A DNA stretch of 12,253 nucleotides from Amphritea sp. (lineage in GTDB: Bacteria > Pseudomonadota > Gammaproteobacteria > Pseudomonadales > Balneatricaceae): assembly GCA_018067325.1 (NCBI GenBank), contig JAGPUU010000422.1:1-12253 (forward strand). The letters run 5' to 3'. Position numbers and translations under genes: made by a program. Shown here piece after piece: positions 1 to 7,386 of the stretch (position 1 is its first letter; each line of letters begins with the position of its first letter). Under the pieces are notes generated by a model. That model worked only from the letters and a program-made list of their open reading frames with translations, was not told the DNA's origin and made no database searches.

Positions 1-153
1 CCGGTGATGATGATTACCTCCAGAACCACTAACCGACATCGTGAAGAGGCCACCTCTGCCGGGGTTAGCTCATTCCTGACTAAACCCTGGACGGAAAACA
101 TGTTGCTGGACAATGTACGCACGCTGTTGCAGCCCGAAAATTCAGGCGCCTGA
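1..153 (+). CDS. Response-regulator receiver domain, C-terminal end (partial)
   Basis: The frame is open from the left edge to the TGA at 151-153 and gives the last 50 residues of a protein. The stretch PVMMITSR, followed after an intervening helix by a short-strand G-V-S-S-F-L-T-K-P-W, matches the end of a CheY-like receiver domain: the beta4 Thr/Ser position, then the conserved beta5 Lys-Pro. A last helix (ENMLLDNVRTLL) and a short tail follow, so the receiver is the C-terminal domain of its protein. The MITSR...KP(W/Y/F) wording resembles the terminal receivers of ChpA/PilL-type chemosensory hybrid kinases of the twitching-motility pathway. That would fit the PilJ-like protein just downstream, but only the tail is visible, so the parent protein cannot be settled here. 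Confidence 0.75.
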   Translation, partial: PVMMITSRTTNRHREEATSAGVSSFLTKPWTENMLLDNVRTLLQPENSGA

Positions 154-166
154 GGGTAATATTGGT

Positions 167-982
167 ATGTCATTAATAACAATAAGAACACAGTTTTTTG
201 CTTTTCTGCTTTTATCCCTCAGTTTGATTGGCTTGGCTCAGGCAGCAAACATCTCAACCGGGGCAGAGGTGGTCAATGCGGCAGCTGAGCAGCGTACGTT
301 AACTCAGGTAATGCTGAAGAATTATGTGCTATCAGGTTTGGGAGTTCGTTCCCGTAAAGCTAACCAAGCGCTGACTAAGGCGATAATACGCTTTGATCTG
401 CAACAGCAGCAGCTTATGTCTGCTGTTACCGATACCCAGGTGTTGCAACAGTTGCAATTAATCCAACAGAGCTGGGTATCACTTCAGGTACAGTATAAGC
501 AGAAACCCGATCTGTCTCGTTTGGCAGAACTGTATACCATGAATGAAAATATCCTTAATCAGGGTACGGTGCTGTTAGAGGGTATGGCCTCGGCCAAGCT
601 AAGCAAGGGGGCTGATATGTTGGAGCTGATGGGGCAGCATGAATTACTGTGCCAACGGTTGTCCGCGTTGTATGGAATGATGGCCTGGGACATGCGTGAT
701 GAGATAGAGATCGCTTATCAGGAAACCTACCGGGCGCTGAGTGATAACCTGATTAAGTTACAGTCTCTGCCGTTAAGTACTGTTTCGATAAAGAGGGGAC
801 TAAAGAAGACCCGTCAGCAGTTAGAGCGGCTTCGAAAAACTGCTGAGGCCAGTAAAGAAGCTTTTGTTCCGGGTTTGATCGACCGTTCAGTTGTCAGAAT
901 GGTGGAGCAAGCTGATCAGTTGCAAGCTGAGTATCTGCAACTGGCCAGCTCATTGGACAGCTCATTGGACAGTGCGAATTAG
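167..982 (+). CDS. Exported PilJ-type (type IV pili methyl-accepting chemotaxis N-terminal) sensor-domain protein
   Basis: A 271-residue protein starting at ATG 167, with GAGGG at 152-156 as ribosome site. A longer frame from 113 overlaps the previous gene and would bury the signal peptide. Residues 1-26 form a signal peptide or anchor (hydrophobic FFAFLLLSLSLIGLA ending AQA). The rest is helical and Gln/Leu-rich and carries the two half-repeats typical of the PilJ-type sensor domain (PF13675-like): AAEQRTLTQVMLKNYVL near 39-54 and GQHELLCQRLSALYGMM near 156-172. There is no second membrane segment, HAMP, methyl-accepting or kinase domain, so it is a stand-alone periplasmic sensor module. It follows the receiver-domain gene by 13 bases and is probably co-transcribed with it, suggesting it feeds a chemosensory or two-component pathway (inference). 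Its C-terminus contains a 12-bp tandem duplication (SSLDSSLDS). The ligand is unknown. Confidence 0.72.
   Translation: MSLITIRTQFFAFLLLSLSLIGLAQAANISTGAEVVNAAAEQRTLTQVMLKNYVLSGLGVRSRKANQALTKAIIRFDLQQQQLMSAVTDTQVLQQLQLIQQSWVSLQVQYKQKPDLSRLAELYTMNENILNQGTVLLEGMASAKLSKGADMLELMGQHELLCQRLSALYGMMAWDMRDEIEIAYQETYRALSDNLIKLQSLPLSTVSIKRGLKKTRQQLERLRKTAEASKEAFVPGLIDRSVVRMVEQADQLQAEYLQLASSLDSSLDSAN
947..970 (+). repeat. 12-bp perfect tandem repeat inside the sensor-protein 3' end
   Basis: AGCTCATTGGAC occurs twice back to back (947-958 and 959-970), followed by AG. It keeps frame and duplicates the residues SSLD just before the stop codon, probably by replication slippage. The copies are identical, so the event may be recent or the site polymorphic. 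Confidence 0.85.
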
Positions 983-1923
983 CTCTGGTCGTTAAATGTT
1001 AGAATCAATTTACCGCAGACATGGCCACTCTGGCTGAGTTCAAATGCTTCTGCTGCCTTTTCCGCCGGAAAGGTTTCGGTTGTATGCAGCAGTAATTGCT
1101 CATCGGCAACCAGTTGAGCGATCTGACTAAGCTGCTTTGCGGAGGGTTCACAAAGAATAGTCTCTACCCGGCGTCGCTGGGCAGCTCCCGCTGCAACGAC
1201 TTGCTCTTTTGTGATCGATGGTAGCGTCACTATTACGCCATCTATGGTCAGGCAAGGTAGAGCTTCAATCGCGGTTTCACCACCGATACAGTCAATAATC
1301 AGATCGATGTCGCTGACATGATCGGTAATGTTTTGGGTGTGGTAGTCAATGGTGTGTTCGCAGCCTAACGTAGCCAGAAATTCGTGATTATGCACTGATG
1401 CGGTACCGGTAACATGGGCCCCTGTCCATTTTGCCAGTTGTACAGCAAGATGACCTACCCCTCCGGCTGCTCCCAGTATCAGAACCTTTTGACCCGGCTT
1501 CAAGTCTCCTTTGTCAAACAGTGCCTGCCAGGCAGTCAAGCTTGTGGTGGGAAGGCCACCAGCAATGATCAGATCGACCGCATCGGGCAATCGGGCAATT
1601 TGTGCTGCTGGCGCTGCGATATATTCGGCATAGCAGCCCGCTGGCTGAGGAAAGCGAATCATGCCGAATACCGCTTGGCCTGCTTCAAAATCAGTATCTC
1701 CGGCATCGGCAATAATGCCGGAAAACTCCCAGCCGGGAATAAACGGCATCTCATCGATAAAACCACTGGCACCGCCACCTGAGCAGGTTTTCCAGTCGAT
1801 AGGATTAACCCCTGCAGCAGTGGTTTTGATTAGAACATCACCGGAATTCAGCTGGGGTTTGGGCTGAGTGCTGTAGGTTAGTTCTTCAAGGCCGCCAAAC
1901 TGGTGTATAGAGATGGCTTTCAT
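979..1923 (-). CDS. NAD(P)-dependent medium-chain oxidoreductase (quinone oxidoreductase-like)
   Basis: A 314-residue protein of the medium-chain dehydrogenase/reductase superfamily, quinone-oxidoreductase-like branch. The N-terminal GroES-like domain has AAGVNPIDWK (36-45) and PGWEFSGII (63-71). The nucleotide-binding Rossmann domain has LILGAAGGVGHLAVQLAK (148-165), an AxxGxxG-type loop that suggests NADPH preference. DCIGG follows near 211-215, and a substrate-domain tail ends at GKLILTF. The catalytic and structural Zn-binding Cys/His sets of classical alcohol dehydrogenases are not apparent, so it is probably zinc-independent and acts on enones or quinones in the cytosol; the substrate cannot be told. 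The start ATG at 1923 has CGGAG about 8 bases upstream. Its stop overlaps the sensor-gene stop by 4 bases in convergent orientation (979-982), with no room for a terminator between them. Confidence 0.85.
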   Translation of the reverse strand: MKAISIHQFGGLEELTYSTQPKPQLNSGDVLIKTTAAGVNPIDWKTCSGGGASGFIDEMPFIPGWEFSGIIADAGDTDFEAGQAVFGMIRFPQPAGCYAEYIAAPAAQIARLPDAVDLIIAGGLPTTSLTAWQALFDKGDLKPGQKVLILGAAGGVGHLAVQLAKWTGAHVTGTASVHNHEFLATLGCEHTIDYHTQNITDHVSDIDLIIDCIGGETAIEALPCLTIDGVIVTLPSITKEQVVAAGAAQRRRVETILCEPSAKQLSQIAQLVADEQLLLHTTETFPAEKAAEAFELSQSGHVCGKLILTFNDQS

Positions 1924-2050
1924 AAATGGACTCCGGTGCAGAGAAAACGTGAGGCTGCATATTCACATAAAGTTATAGGCTAAACCAGCCACTAATGCCT
2001 ACTATTTCTGTTAATCTTAGGGCTTAAAAATAATTAAGGGTGATGGGTAA

Positions 2051-2275
2051 ATGTATCTTGAAGTAGCAGAACAACTGTTAATGATGGTCGGTCTTGGTGT
2101 ATTTATTGTCTCGCTGATACTCTATGTAGTCCGAACCCAGGATATCAAGTCGGTGCTGGTGTTCTGGCAGGCAACAATTAGCTTTACTAAGCGGGAATTC
2201 ATGATCAACCGAAGCGGTCTGACTATGATGCTGATAGCTGTTGTTTTGCGTTTTTATAATCACTTTATGGGCTGA
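2051..2275 (+). CDS. Small two-segment inner-membrane protein of unknown function
   Basis: A 74-residue product with a strongly hydrophobic helix at about 10-27 (LMMVGLGVFIVSLILYVV), a polar middle with the basic motif SFTKREFMINRSG (44-56), and a second short hydrophobic helix at 57-67. AAGGG at 2036-2040 lies 10 bases before the ATG and is a reasonable ribosome site. It is 25 bases upstream of cysZ on the same strand and is likely its operon partner. I do not recognise a named family. It may be a small accessory subunit or simply a co-transcribed gene, and the shared direction with cysZ is the only functional hint. The composition is that of a real membrane protein rather than a chance frame. 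Confidence 0.65.
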   Translation: MYLEVAEQLLMMVGLGVFIVSLILYVVRTQDIKSVLVFWQATISFTKREFMINRSGLTMMLIAVVLRFYNHFMG

Positions 2276-2300
2276 CCCATAACATTTTACTGAGGACCAG

Positions 2301-3086
2301 ATGAAAGGAAATCCGTTCCGTGGCGCAGGCTTTTTCATGCGCGGCCTGGCAATGTTGCCAGAAAAGGGCATTAGGCACTTTGTATTGGTGCCATTGCTGA
2401 TCAACATATTCTTGTTTAGCGGGGCTATTTGGTTATTGTTTGACCAGATGGGCTACTGGATAGACTATCTGTTGAGTTCTATTTTGCCTGATTGGGACTG
2501 GTTACAGTTTTTGCGCTATCTGCTCTGGCCGCTAGTGGCTGCGCTAGTGCTTATTACGGTGTATTACTGTTTCAGTGTGGTGGCCAATATTATCGCGGCA
2601 CCGTTTAATGGTCTTTTGTCTGAGAAGGTTGAACAGCGTCTACGCGGTGTCACAGTGACCGATGCTGGCTGGAAGGAGATTGTGGCTCTTATTCCCCGGA
2701 CGGTAGCGCGTGAAATCTCTAAGCTGCTCTACTATCTGCCTCGTTTGCTATTCCTGGTGATCCTTACCTTTATCCCGGTGCTGGGAATGCTGGCGCCGAT
2801 TCTTCTCTTTCTCTTTGGTTGCTGGATGATGGCGATACAATATTGCGATTACCCGATGGATAATAATAAGGTGAATTTTCGGGATATGAAGGACTCTCTT
2901 AAACAGCGCCGGCTGACCTCGGTAGGTTTCGGAGGTCTGGTTTCTATCGGTATGATGATACCGCTGGTTAATTTACTGGTGATGCCGGCTGCAGTGATAG
3001 GGGCGACTATTTTCTGGGTGGAAGAATATACCGGTGACACCGAGATTGATTTGACCTTTCATCAGGATCAATTAGAGCAGAAGTGA
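2301..3086 (+). CDS. cysZ: Sulfate transporter CysZ (EI24 family)
   Basis: A 261-residue inner-membrane protein, close to the roughly 250 residues usual for CysZ, which imports sulfate for cysteine synthesis. Family landmarks visible in order: GNPFRGAGFFMRGLAMLP at the N-terminus (3-20); a first hydrophobic helix about 27-46; a long helix 72-100 running into the conserved APFNGLLSEKVE (100-111); membrane-associated segments about 146-180; the QYCDYPMDNNK motif (180-190); and the C-terminal GFGGLVSIGMMIPLVNLL with PAAVIGAT (209-236). The GAGG at 2292-2295 is five bases from the ATG. It is the last gene of a two-gene unit closed by the hairpin at 3103-3132. No other cys gene is in the window. 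Confidence 0.93.
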   Translation: MKGNPFRGAGFFMRGLAMLPEKGIRHFVLVPLLINIFLFSGAIWLLFDQMGYWIDYLLSSILPDWDWLQFLRYLLWPLVAALVLITVYYCFSVVANIIAAPFNGLLSEKVEQRLRGVTVTDAGWKEIVALIPRTVAREISKLLYYLPRLLFLVILTFIPVLGMLAPILLFLFGCWMMAIQYCDYPMDNNKVNFRDMKDSLKQRRLTSVGFGGLVSIGMMIPLVNLLVMPAAVIGATIFWVEEYTGDTEIDLTFHQDQLEQK

Positions 3087-3102
3087 TATCGGACGTAGAG
3101 TT

Positions 3103-3132
3103 AAAAAAAGCGCACTTCGGGTGCGTTTTTTT
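3103..3132. terminator. Bidirectional intrinsic terminator between cysZ and phoR
   Basis: Seven A's and G, then CGCAC (3111-3115), loop TTCGG (3116-3120), GTGCG (3121-3125) and seven T's (3126-3132). The A- and T-tracts flank a GC-rich stem, so it can work on both strands and serves convergent cysZ (+) and phoR (-). The phoR stop codon (TAA, minus strand, 3131-3133) lies in the T-tract edge, so phoR is translated right up to its own terminator. Confidence 0.88.
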
Positions 3133-4447
3133 ATTCCTCTTCTGTCTGTTCTTCCTGCGGGGTAGGGATAACCAGATCGGAAGGGAAGTGGCAGGTAAAC
3201 GTACTGCCTTTTTCTAGCTGACTATTTATGGTTAACCGGCCGCCGTGGCGAAGCATGACATGCTTAACGATAGCCAGGCCAAGTCCGGTGCCACCGCTGT
3301 CAGATGACCTGCTTTCATCGACCCGATAAAAGCGTTCTTGCAGTCGTGGCAGATGAATGCTGTCAATCCCCGCACCGTTATCCTGCACTGAGAAGTGACC
3401 ACCTTTTTTATCCGTCCACCAGCGTAGTTTGATGTGGCCTCCGGCAGGCGTGTAGCGAACGGCGTTGAATACCAGATTGGAAATGGCACCGTAGATCTCA
3501 GATTCCTGGCCCAGCAGAGTCGACTCTGTTTCTAGATCGGCACTGATTGTCTGGTGTTTATCTGCGCCCAGGGCCAGACCATCTTCCTGGATTCGACTGA
3601 TTATCGAATGGATAGGTACCGGTAGTTCATCGGAAACATGAGCACTCGCTTCTAGACGTGATAAGAGTAAAAGGTCAGAAACTAGGTTTTCCATCCGTTT
3701 GGATTGGCTGTTCATCTGACTCAGAGCGCGCTGAAGGGGCTTGGGTAGCTCCTGATCAAGAAAGGTCTCAAGGTATCCGCGGATCACGGTAAGTGGTGTG
3801 CGTAGCTCGTGGGAGGCGTTGGCAACGAAATCCTGACGAGTCTGTTCAAGTTGCTTGAGGCGCGTAATGTCACGGGCTACCAGAATACGATCACCTGCAC
3901 CAAAACGAGTGATCCGATACTCCAGCACAATATCACTCTGTATCGGAGAAGCGAGTTCCAGTGGATCTTCATACAGGCCCTTGCGGTAGTAACGGACAAA
4001 ACGTGGGTCCCGCAGGAGGTTCATTACCGAGCGTCCCCGGTCGGTTTGGACCTTCATGCCCAGTAGGCTTTCAGCGGCTCGGTTCCACCATTCTAAATGG
4101 TTTTGACCATCTATAATGACGATGGCATCGCTAAGCGCTGCGGAAGACTGTTGGAACCGATGAATCACATTTCGCAACGACAGAGTGCGTTGCTGCTGTC
4201 TTTTCTGATCTCTGGATAATTCATCAAAGAGTTCGCCCCAATAGCCCTGACTTTCGGGAACATTGGTTCGATCATTACTCATCAACCACTGTTGCAGCCG
4301 GTTAAACTGCTTAATCTGATACAACCCCCAGATAATCAGCGTAATTGACAACGTCCAACCCGGGTAACCGATGATCAGCCCCACCAGCAAACCAACCACC
4401 ACTGTTAAGAATAGGTTGCTGGCTATCGAGTGACCGGAGTTATACAT
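3131..4447 (-). CDS. phoR: Phosphate-regulon sensor histidine kinase PhoR
   Basis: A 438-residue membrane histidine kinase, similar in length to E. coli PhoR. One hydrophobic N-terminal hairpin (about 11-44) anchors it. A PhoR-type linker follows, then a PAS domain (about 100-195, with DAIVIIDGQNHLEWWNRAAESLLG). The HisKA motif FVANASHELRTPLTVIRGYLE places the phosphoacceptor His at 213. The ATP-binding lobe shows the N box NLVFNAVRYTP (324-334), DNGAGI (356-361) and GGTGLGLAIVKH (385-396). It has no large periplasmic sensor, in line with the known model in which PhoR reads phosphate status from the Pst transporter through PhoU. It starts 9 bases after phoB with only a weak GAG ribosome site inside the phoB end, suggesting translational coupling within a phoBR operon. 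Confidence 0.96.
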   Translation of the reverse strand: MYNSGHSIASNLFLTVVVGLLVGLIIGYPGWTLSITLIIWGLYQIKQFNRLQQWLMSNDRTNVPESQGYWGELFDELSRDQKRQQQRTLSLRNVIHRFQQSSAALSDAIVIIDGQNHLEWWNRAAESLLGMKVQTDRGRSVMNLLRDPRFVRYYRKGLYEDPLELASPIQSDIVLEYRITRFGAGDRILVARDITRLKQLEQTRQDFVANASHELRTPLTVIRGYLETFLDQELPKPLQRALSQMNSQSKRMENLVSDLLLLSRLEASAHVSDELPVPIHSIISRIQEDGLALGADKHQTISADLETESTLLGQESEIYGAISNLVFNAVRYTPAGGHIKLRWWTDKKGGHFSVQDNGAGIDSIHLPRLQERFYRVDESRSSDSGGTGLGLAIVKHVMLRHGGRLTINSQLEKGSTFTCHFPSDLVIPTPQEEQTEEE

Positions 4448-4456
4448 CGACTAATC

Positions 4457-5152
4457 TCAGGCTGCTTGAGAAGAAAAACGGTAGCCAGTACCGCGCACGG
4501 TTTGTATCAGGTAGTCGTGGCGGTCGCCTAGCGCTTTACGCAGGCGGCGGATATGAACATCTACGGTTCGCTCTTCAACGTAGACGTTACCACCCCACAC
4601 CAGATCTAACAGCTGGCTGCGGGTATAGGCACGATCCTGGTGAGTCATAAAAAACTGTAGCAGGCGAAACTCAGTAGGGCCCAGTTCCAGCGGCTTCAAT
4701 TCAGAGCTGACCCGGTGGGAGACAGGATCCAGTGTTAACCCATCAACCGTGATCGGCTCCTCTATCCCTTTTGGGGTTGTCCGGCGCAGTACTGTTTTCA
4801 GACGGGCAACCAACTCACGGGGAGAAAAAGGCTTAGTGATATAATCATCAATGCCGGTTTCCAGGCCTTGAATCTTGTTATCTTCATCGGTTTTGGCTGT
4901 TAGCATAATGATCGGAATATCTGAGGTCATCTCGTCCTTGCGTAAGCGACGCGCAAACTCAATACCACTCATACCTGGCATCATCCAATCTAACAGAATC
5001 ATATCCGGCAGACTGTCAACGATCATTGGATGTGCTGACTGAGCAGAATCTGCTTCCAGACATTCATAGCCAGCCATTTCGAGAGCAACAGCGATCATTT
5101 CGCGAATCGGTGCCTCATCGTCAACAATCAGAACGCGTTTACCCGACGTCAT
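4457..5152 (-). CDS. phoB: Phosphate-regulon response regulator PhoB
   Basis: A 231-residue OmpR/PhoB-family regulator. The receiver domain (1-122) has the acidic pair D11-D12, phosphoacceptor D55 in LLDWMMPG, T85 in MLTAK and K107 in TKPF. The winged-helix domain (about 133-228) has [14 protein letters not shown], then [10 protein letters not shown], the recognition-helix region [17 protein letters not shown] and RGTGYRF in the wing. All phosphorylation residues are intact, so it should be a functional activator of phosphate-starvation genes. GAGGTG sits 7 bases before the ATG. A PHO box and -10 element directly upstream (5191-5226) indicate positive autoregulation. phoR follows 9 bases downstream. 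Confidence 0.97.
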   Translation of the reverse strand: MTSGKRVLIVDDEAPIREMIAVALEMAGYECLEADSAQSAHPMIVDSLPDMILLDWMMPGMSGIEFARRLRKDEMTSDIPIIMLTAKTDEDNKIQGLETGIDDYITKPFSPRELVARLKTVLRRTTPKGIEEPITVDGLTLDPVSHRVSSELKPLELGPTEFRLLQFFMTHQDRAYTRSQLLDLVWGGNVYVEERTVDVHIRRLRKALGDRHDYLIQTVRGTGYRFSSQAA

Positions 5153-5190
5153 GACCTATCACCTCATTTATTCGTTTTATTCAGACGGTC

Positions 5191-5226
5191 ATATTAGATG
5201 ATGAAACTGTTACAGAAATATGACAA
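5191..5226 (-). promoter_or_regulatory. PHO box and -10 element of the phoBR promoter
   Basis: Read on the minus strand, 5226 to 5209 is TTGTCAT-ATTT-CTGTAAC, two direct 7-mers spaced by 4 bases. Compared with the E. coli PHO-box consensus CTGTCAT-AWAW-CTGTCAY, about 15 of 18 positions agree. Twelve bases further is TAATAT (5196-5191), a close match to a -10 hexamer. This is the geometry of PhoB-dependent promoters, in which the PHO box replaces the -35. The predicted transcript start is about 35 bases before the phoB ATG. PhoB would activate its own operon from this site. Confidence 0.82.
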
Positions 5227-5255
5227 ACCGGCGGGTGATGCAAATGAATTTGTCA

Positions 5256-6146
5256 TTAAACAGCCAGATAGTCTATTACGATGCCGATGAAGAGGGCTAG
5301 ACCCGCATAGTTGTTATTAAGAAAGGCGCTGAAACAGGCTTCACGCTGGCGATCTTTAATCAGGTATTGCTGATAAACAAAGAGACCGGCCATCACGGTT
5401 AATCCGAGATAGAAGCCTATCGCCAGGCCGAGTTTAAGGCCGACCATGATAAAGATAATCAGGGTTAATAGTTGCAATATTCCGATTATCACTTTGTCCA
5501 TATCACCAAAGAGAATAGCGGTGGACTTTACCCCGATCTTTATATCGTCATCCCGGTCTACCATTGCGTACATAGTGTCGTATGCAACCGTCCAGAGCAT
5601 TGTTGCGGTATAGATTAACCAGGCTATGGTTGGAATCTCATCCAGAGTAGCGCTGAAGGCCATCGGTATCGCCCAAGCAAATGCCATTCCCAGGACGACC
5701 TGGGGCAGGTGGGTATAACGTTTCATAAAGGGGTATGACGCTGCCAGCAGAACAGCACCAAAGGATAGCCAGATTGTCAGCGAGTTGGTAAATAACACCA
5801 GTATGAATGCGCTAATCAACAGCACGAAAAACAGAGCTAAGGCTTCTTTTGTCGAAATACGTCCTCCGGGAAGAGGCCGTTGTGCTGTTCGTTTTACATG
5901 GCCGTCTACTTCACGGTCGGCAAAATCGTTGATAACGCATCCGGCTGAGCGCATTAAAAATGTGCCGAGGCAGAAGATGAATAATAGATCCAGGGAGGGG
6001 ATGCCCTCCGCCGCGATCCATAATGAGCAGAGCATTGGCCAGAGCACTAGATAGGTACCGATCGGCTTGCTCACGCGCATCAACTGACCACAGGCTTGTA
6101 GTTTTTGCTGCCAGCCTGGTGAGATCGGGTTTGTGCCTGATTGCAT
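5256..6146 (-). CDS. ubiA: 4-hydroxybenzoate polyprenyltransferase UbiA
   Basis: A 296-residue inner-membrane prenyltransferase that attaches the polyprenyl tail to 4-hydroxybenzoate, the second committed step of ubiquinone synthesis. Both Mg-diphosphate motifs are present: NDFADREVD (73-81) and [13 protein letters not shown] (189-201). The RPLPGGRIS segment (90-98) and eight to nine hydrophobic helices are as expected for the family. The opening [15 protein letters not shown] (23-37) is the usual UbiA start region. It begins 16 bases after ubiC with only a weak CGGAC ribosome site, so it is probably coupled to ubiC. The phoB promoter lies immediately after its stop, and read-through into phoBR is possible since I see no terminator in the gap. 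Confidence 0.96.
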   Translation of the reverse strand: MQSGTNPISPGWQQKLQACGQLMRVSKPIGTYLVLWPMLCSLWIAAEGIPSLDLLFIFCLGTFLMRSAGCVINDFADREVDGHVKRTAQRPLPGGRISTKEALALFFVLLISAFILVLFTNSLTIWLSFGAVLLAASYPFMKRYTHLPQVVLGMAFAWAIPMAFSATLDEIPTIAWLIYTATMLWTVAYDTMYAMVDRDDDIKIGVKSTAILFGDMDKVIIGILQLLTLIIFIMVGLKLGLAIGFYLGLTVMAGLFVYQQYLIKDRQREACFSAFLNNNYAGLALFIGIVIDYLAV

Positions 6147-6162
6147 TATTAACAGTCCGTTA

Positions 6163-6717
6163 TCATTTTAAGCGATAGTTTACCCGTTGTAGTGCCGGCA
6201 GGAAAACTTCGGCAACCAATAAGGGCTTATTGGCCAAACGAAACACTGAGCGGCGGGCCCAGACAGTTTCGTTATTCGATAATCTGAGTTTGCTGATTTG
6301 CAACGGGCCTCTGCGCATCGTTGGGTCACGAAATAACACGGTCCCCAGGGAGCGGTTGCCGAGGGTGTTCAGTTGCCGCTGTTTCCCCGTCAGGGTGGTT
6401 GCTGGAATAATGGTTCGGGCGAACACCCAGGGCTGCCCAAGCCCGATCAGCTGAACTTCCCGAATGAGTGCCATCTGTCTTGGCGATATCCCCAGCGCCA
6501 GGGCCTCTGATCGGGTAGGGCGATGCCATAGCTGACGGACAACCTCGACCCTAAAATCGCCGTTACTGGCTTGCATCAGGTGTCGAGTTAGTGAGCCGCT
6601 ATCCAGTAACCATTTGCGCCAGACATTCGGGGCGTCCGGTGCCGCCGGGCGTCGTAGTGTATACCAGCGAGTGTCGAAGCTATTTTGATTAAGGGCAGCA
6701 GGGATAGGCACGATCAT
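6163..6717 (-). CDS. ubiC: Chorismate pyruvate-lyase UbiC
   Basis: A 184-residue cytosolic enzyme that removes pyruvate from chorismate to give 4-hydroxybenzoate, the UbiA substrate. Family signatures: [13 protein letters not shown] (36-48), [22 protein letters not shown] (84-105) with the Arg at 86 expected to bind substrate carboxylate, [11 protein letters not shown] (119-129), and LLVAEVFLP near the end, where E170 corresponds to the catalytic-site Glu of E. coli UbiC. It is slightly longer than E. coli UbiC (165 residues), mostly at the N-terminus. It is the first gene of the ubiCA unit and is divergent from the DUF1415 gene across 85 bases. The ribosome site is weak (GAG). Confidence 0.93.
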   Translation of the reverse strand: MIVPIPAALNQNSFDTRWYTLRRPAAPDAPNVWRKWLLDSGSLTRHLMQASNGDFRVEVVRQLWHRPTRSEALALGISPRQMALIREVQLIGLGQPWVFARTIIPATTLTGKQRQLNTLGNRSLGTVLFRDPTMRRGPLQISKLRLSNNETVWARRSVFRLANKPLLVAEVFLPALQRVNYRLK

Positions 6718-6802
6718 TTCTCAGCAAAAAAACTGGCTGTATAGTACCCTAGCCGAATTAAAATGTATCGGTTTGAGCACCGTCTGGAGCAGGTGAAAGG
6801 TT

Positions 6803-7378
6803 ATGGCTAAAACACAACAGTGCTATACAACAGAGCAGATTGAACAGCTAACCCGGCAGTGGGTGGAAACAATAGTCGTGGGTTTGAATCTCTGCCCGTT
6901 TGCCGCGCCGGTAGTTAGAGAGGGCTCGCTTCGGTATGCGGTGACAGACGCTCAAGGGAGTGAGCCGCTGGTGGCTGCTTTTATGGCCGAAGTTGAATTA
7001 CTGTTGGCGGCGAGTGAAAAAGAGATCTCCACCACGCTGTTTGTTGTGCCAACCGGTCTGGAAGACTTTTATGATTATCTCGATCATCTGCGCCTGTTTG
7101 AAGAGCTATTGGAGCAGGCTGGGTTGGAAGGAGTGCTACAGTTAGCCAGCTTCCATCCTGGTTATCTGTTTCAAGGGGTTGCGAAAGATGATCTGAGCCA
7201 CTGGAGTAACCGTTCTCCCTGGCCTGCCTTTCATCTCATTCGAGAAGCGGAAATGGAGCGGGCATTAACCCATTATTCAAACCCGGAGCAGATCCCAGAG
7301 CGAAATATTAAGCTACTACGGGAGCTTGGACGGGAAGGATTAATCGAACGTTTTCCTCCCTTTGCAGATTACTGCTGA
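6803..7378 (+). CDS. DUF1415 family protein
   Basis: A 191-residue cytosolic protein, the normal size for DUF1415 (PF07209-type). Conserved blocks visible: WVETIVVGLNLCPFA (20-34), the FHPGYLF segment (about 117-123), NRSPWPAFHLIRE (136-148) and IPERNIKLLRELG near 164-176. The biochemical role of the family is not known to me. The conserved Cys in NLCPFA and His in FHP suggest a catalytic or metal-binding site, but that is inference. AGGTGA (6791-6796) lies six bases before the ATG. It is divergent from ubiC and its stop is 8 bases from the stop of the convergent diguanylate cyclase; no terminator hairpin fits there. Confidence 0.88.
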   Translation: MAKTQQCYTTEQIEQLTRQWVETIVVGLNLCPFAAPVVREGSLRYAVTDAQGSEPLVAAFMAEVELLLAASEKEISTTLFVVPTGLEDFYDYLDHLRLFEELLEQAGLEGVLQLASFHPGYLFQGVAKDDLSHWSNRSPWPAFHLIREAEMERALTHYSNPEQIPERNIKLLRELGREGLIERFPPFADYC

Positions 7379-7386
7379 GGTCAGAA

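Noticed and set aside
113..166. Upstream ATG at 113 as start of the PilJ-type protein
   Set aside because: It overlaps the preceding receiver gene by 41 bases and puts 18 polar residues before an obvious signal peptide; ATG 167 has a ribosome site.
1414..1867. Plus-strand frames inside the oxidoreductase gene
   Set aside because: They are antisense to a well-conserved protein and have no family features or ribosome sites.
1924..2050. Promoters in the oxidoreductase / small membrane protein divergent gap
   Set aside because: TATAAC and AT-rich stretches exist, but no convincing -35 partner at normal spacing on either strand.
3809..4066. Plus-strand frame opposite phoR
   Set aside because: Shadow of the phoR PAS/HisKA coding sequence; no recognisable protein.
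7379..7386. Terminator between DUF1415 and the diguanylate cyclase
   Set aside because: The gap is only 8 bases and no GC stem with T-tract fits around it.
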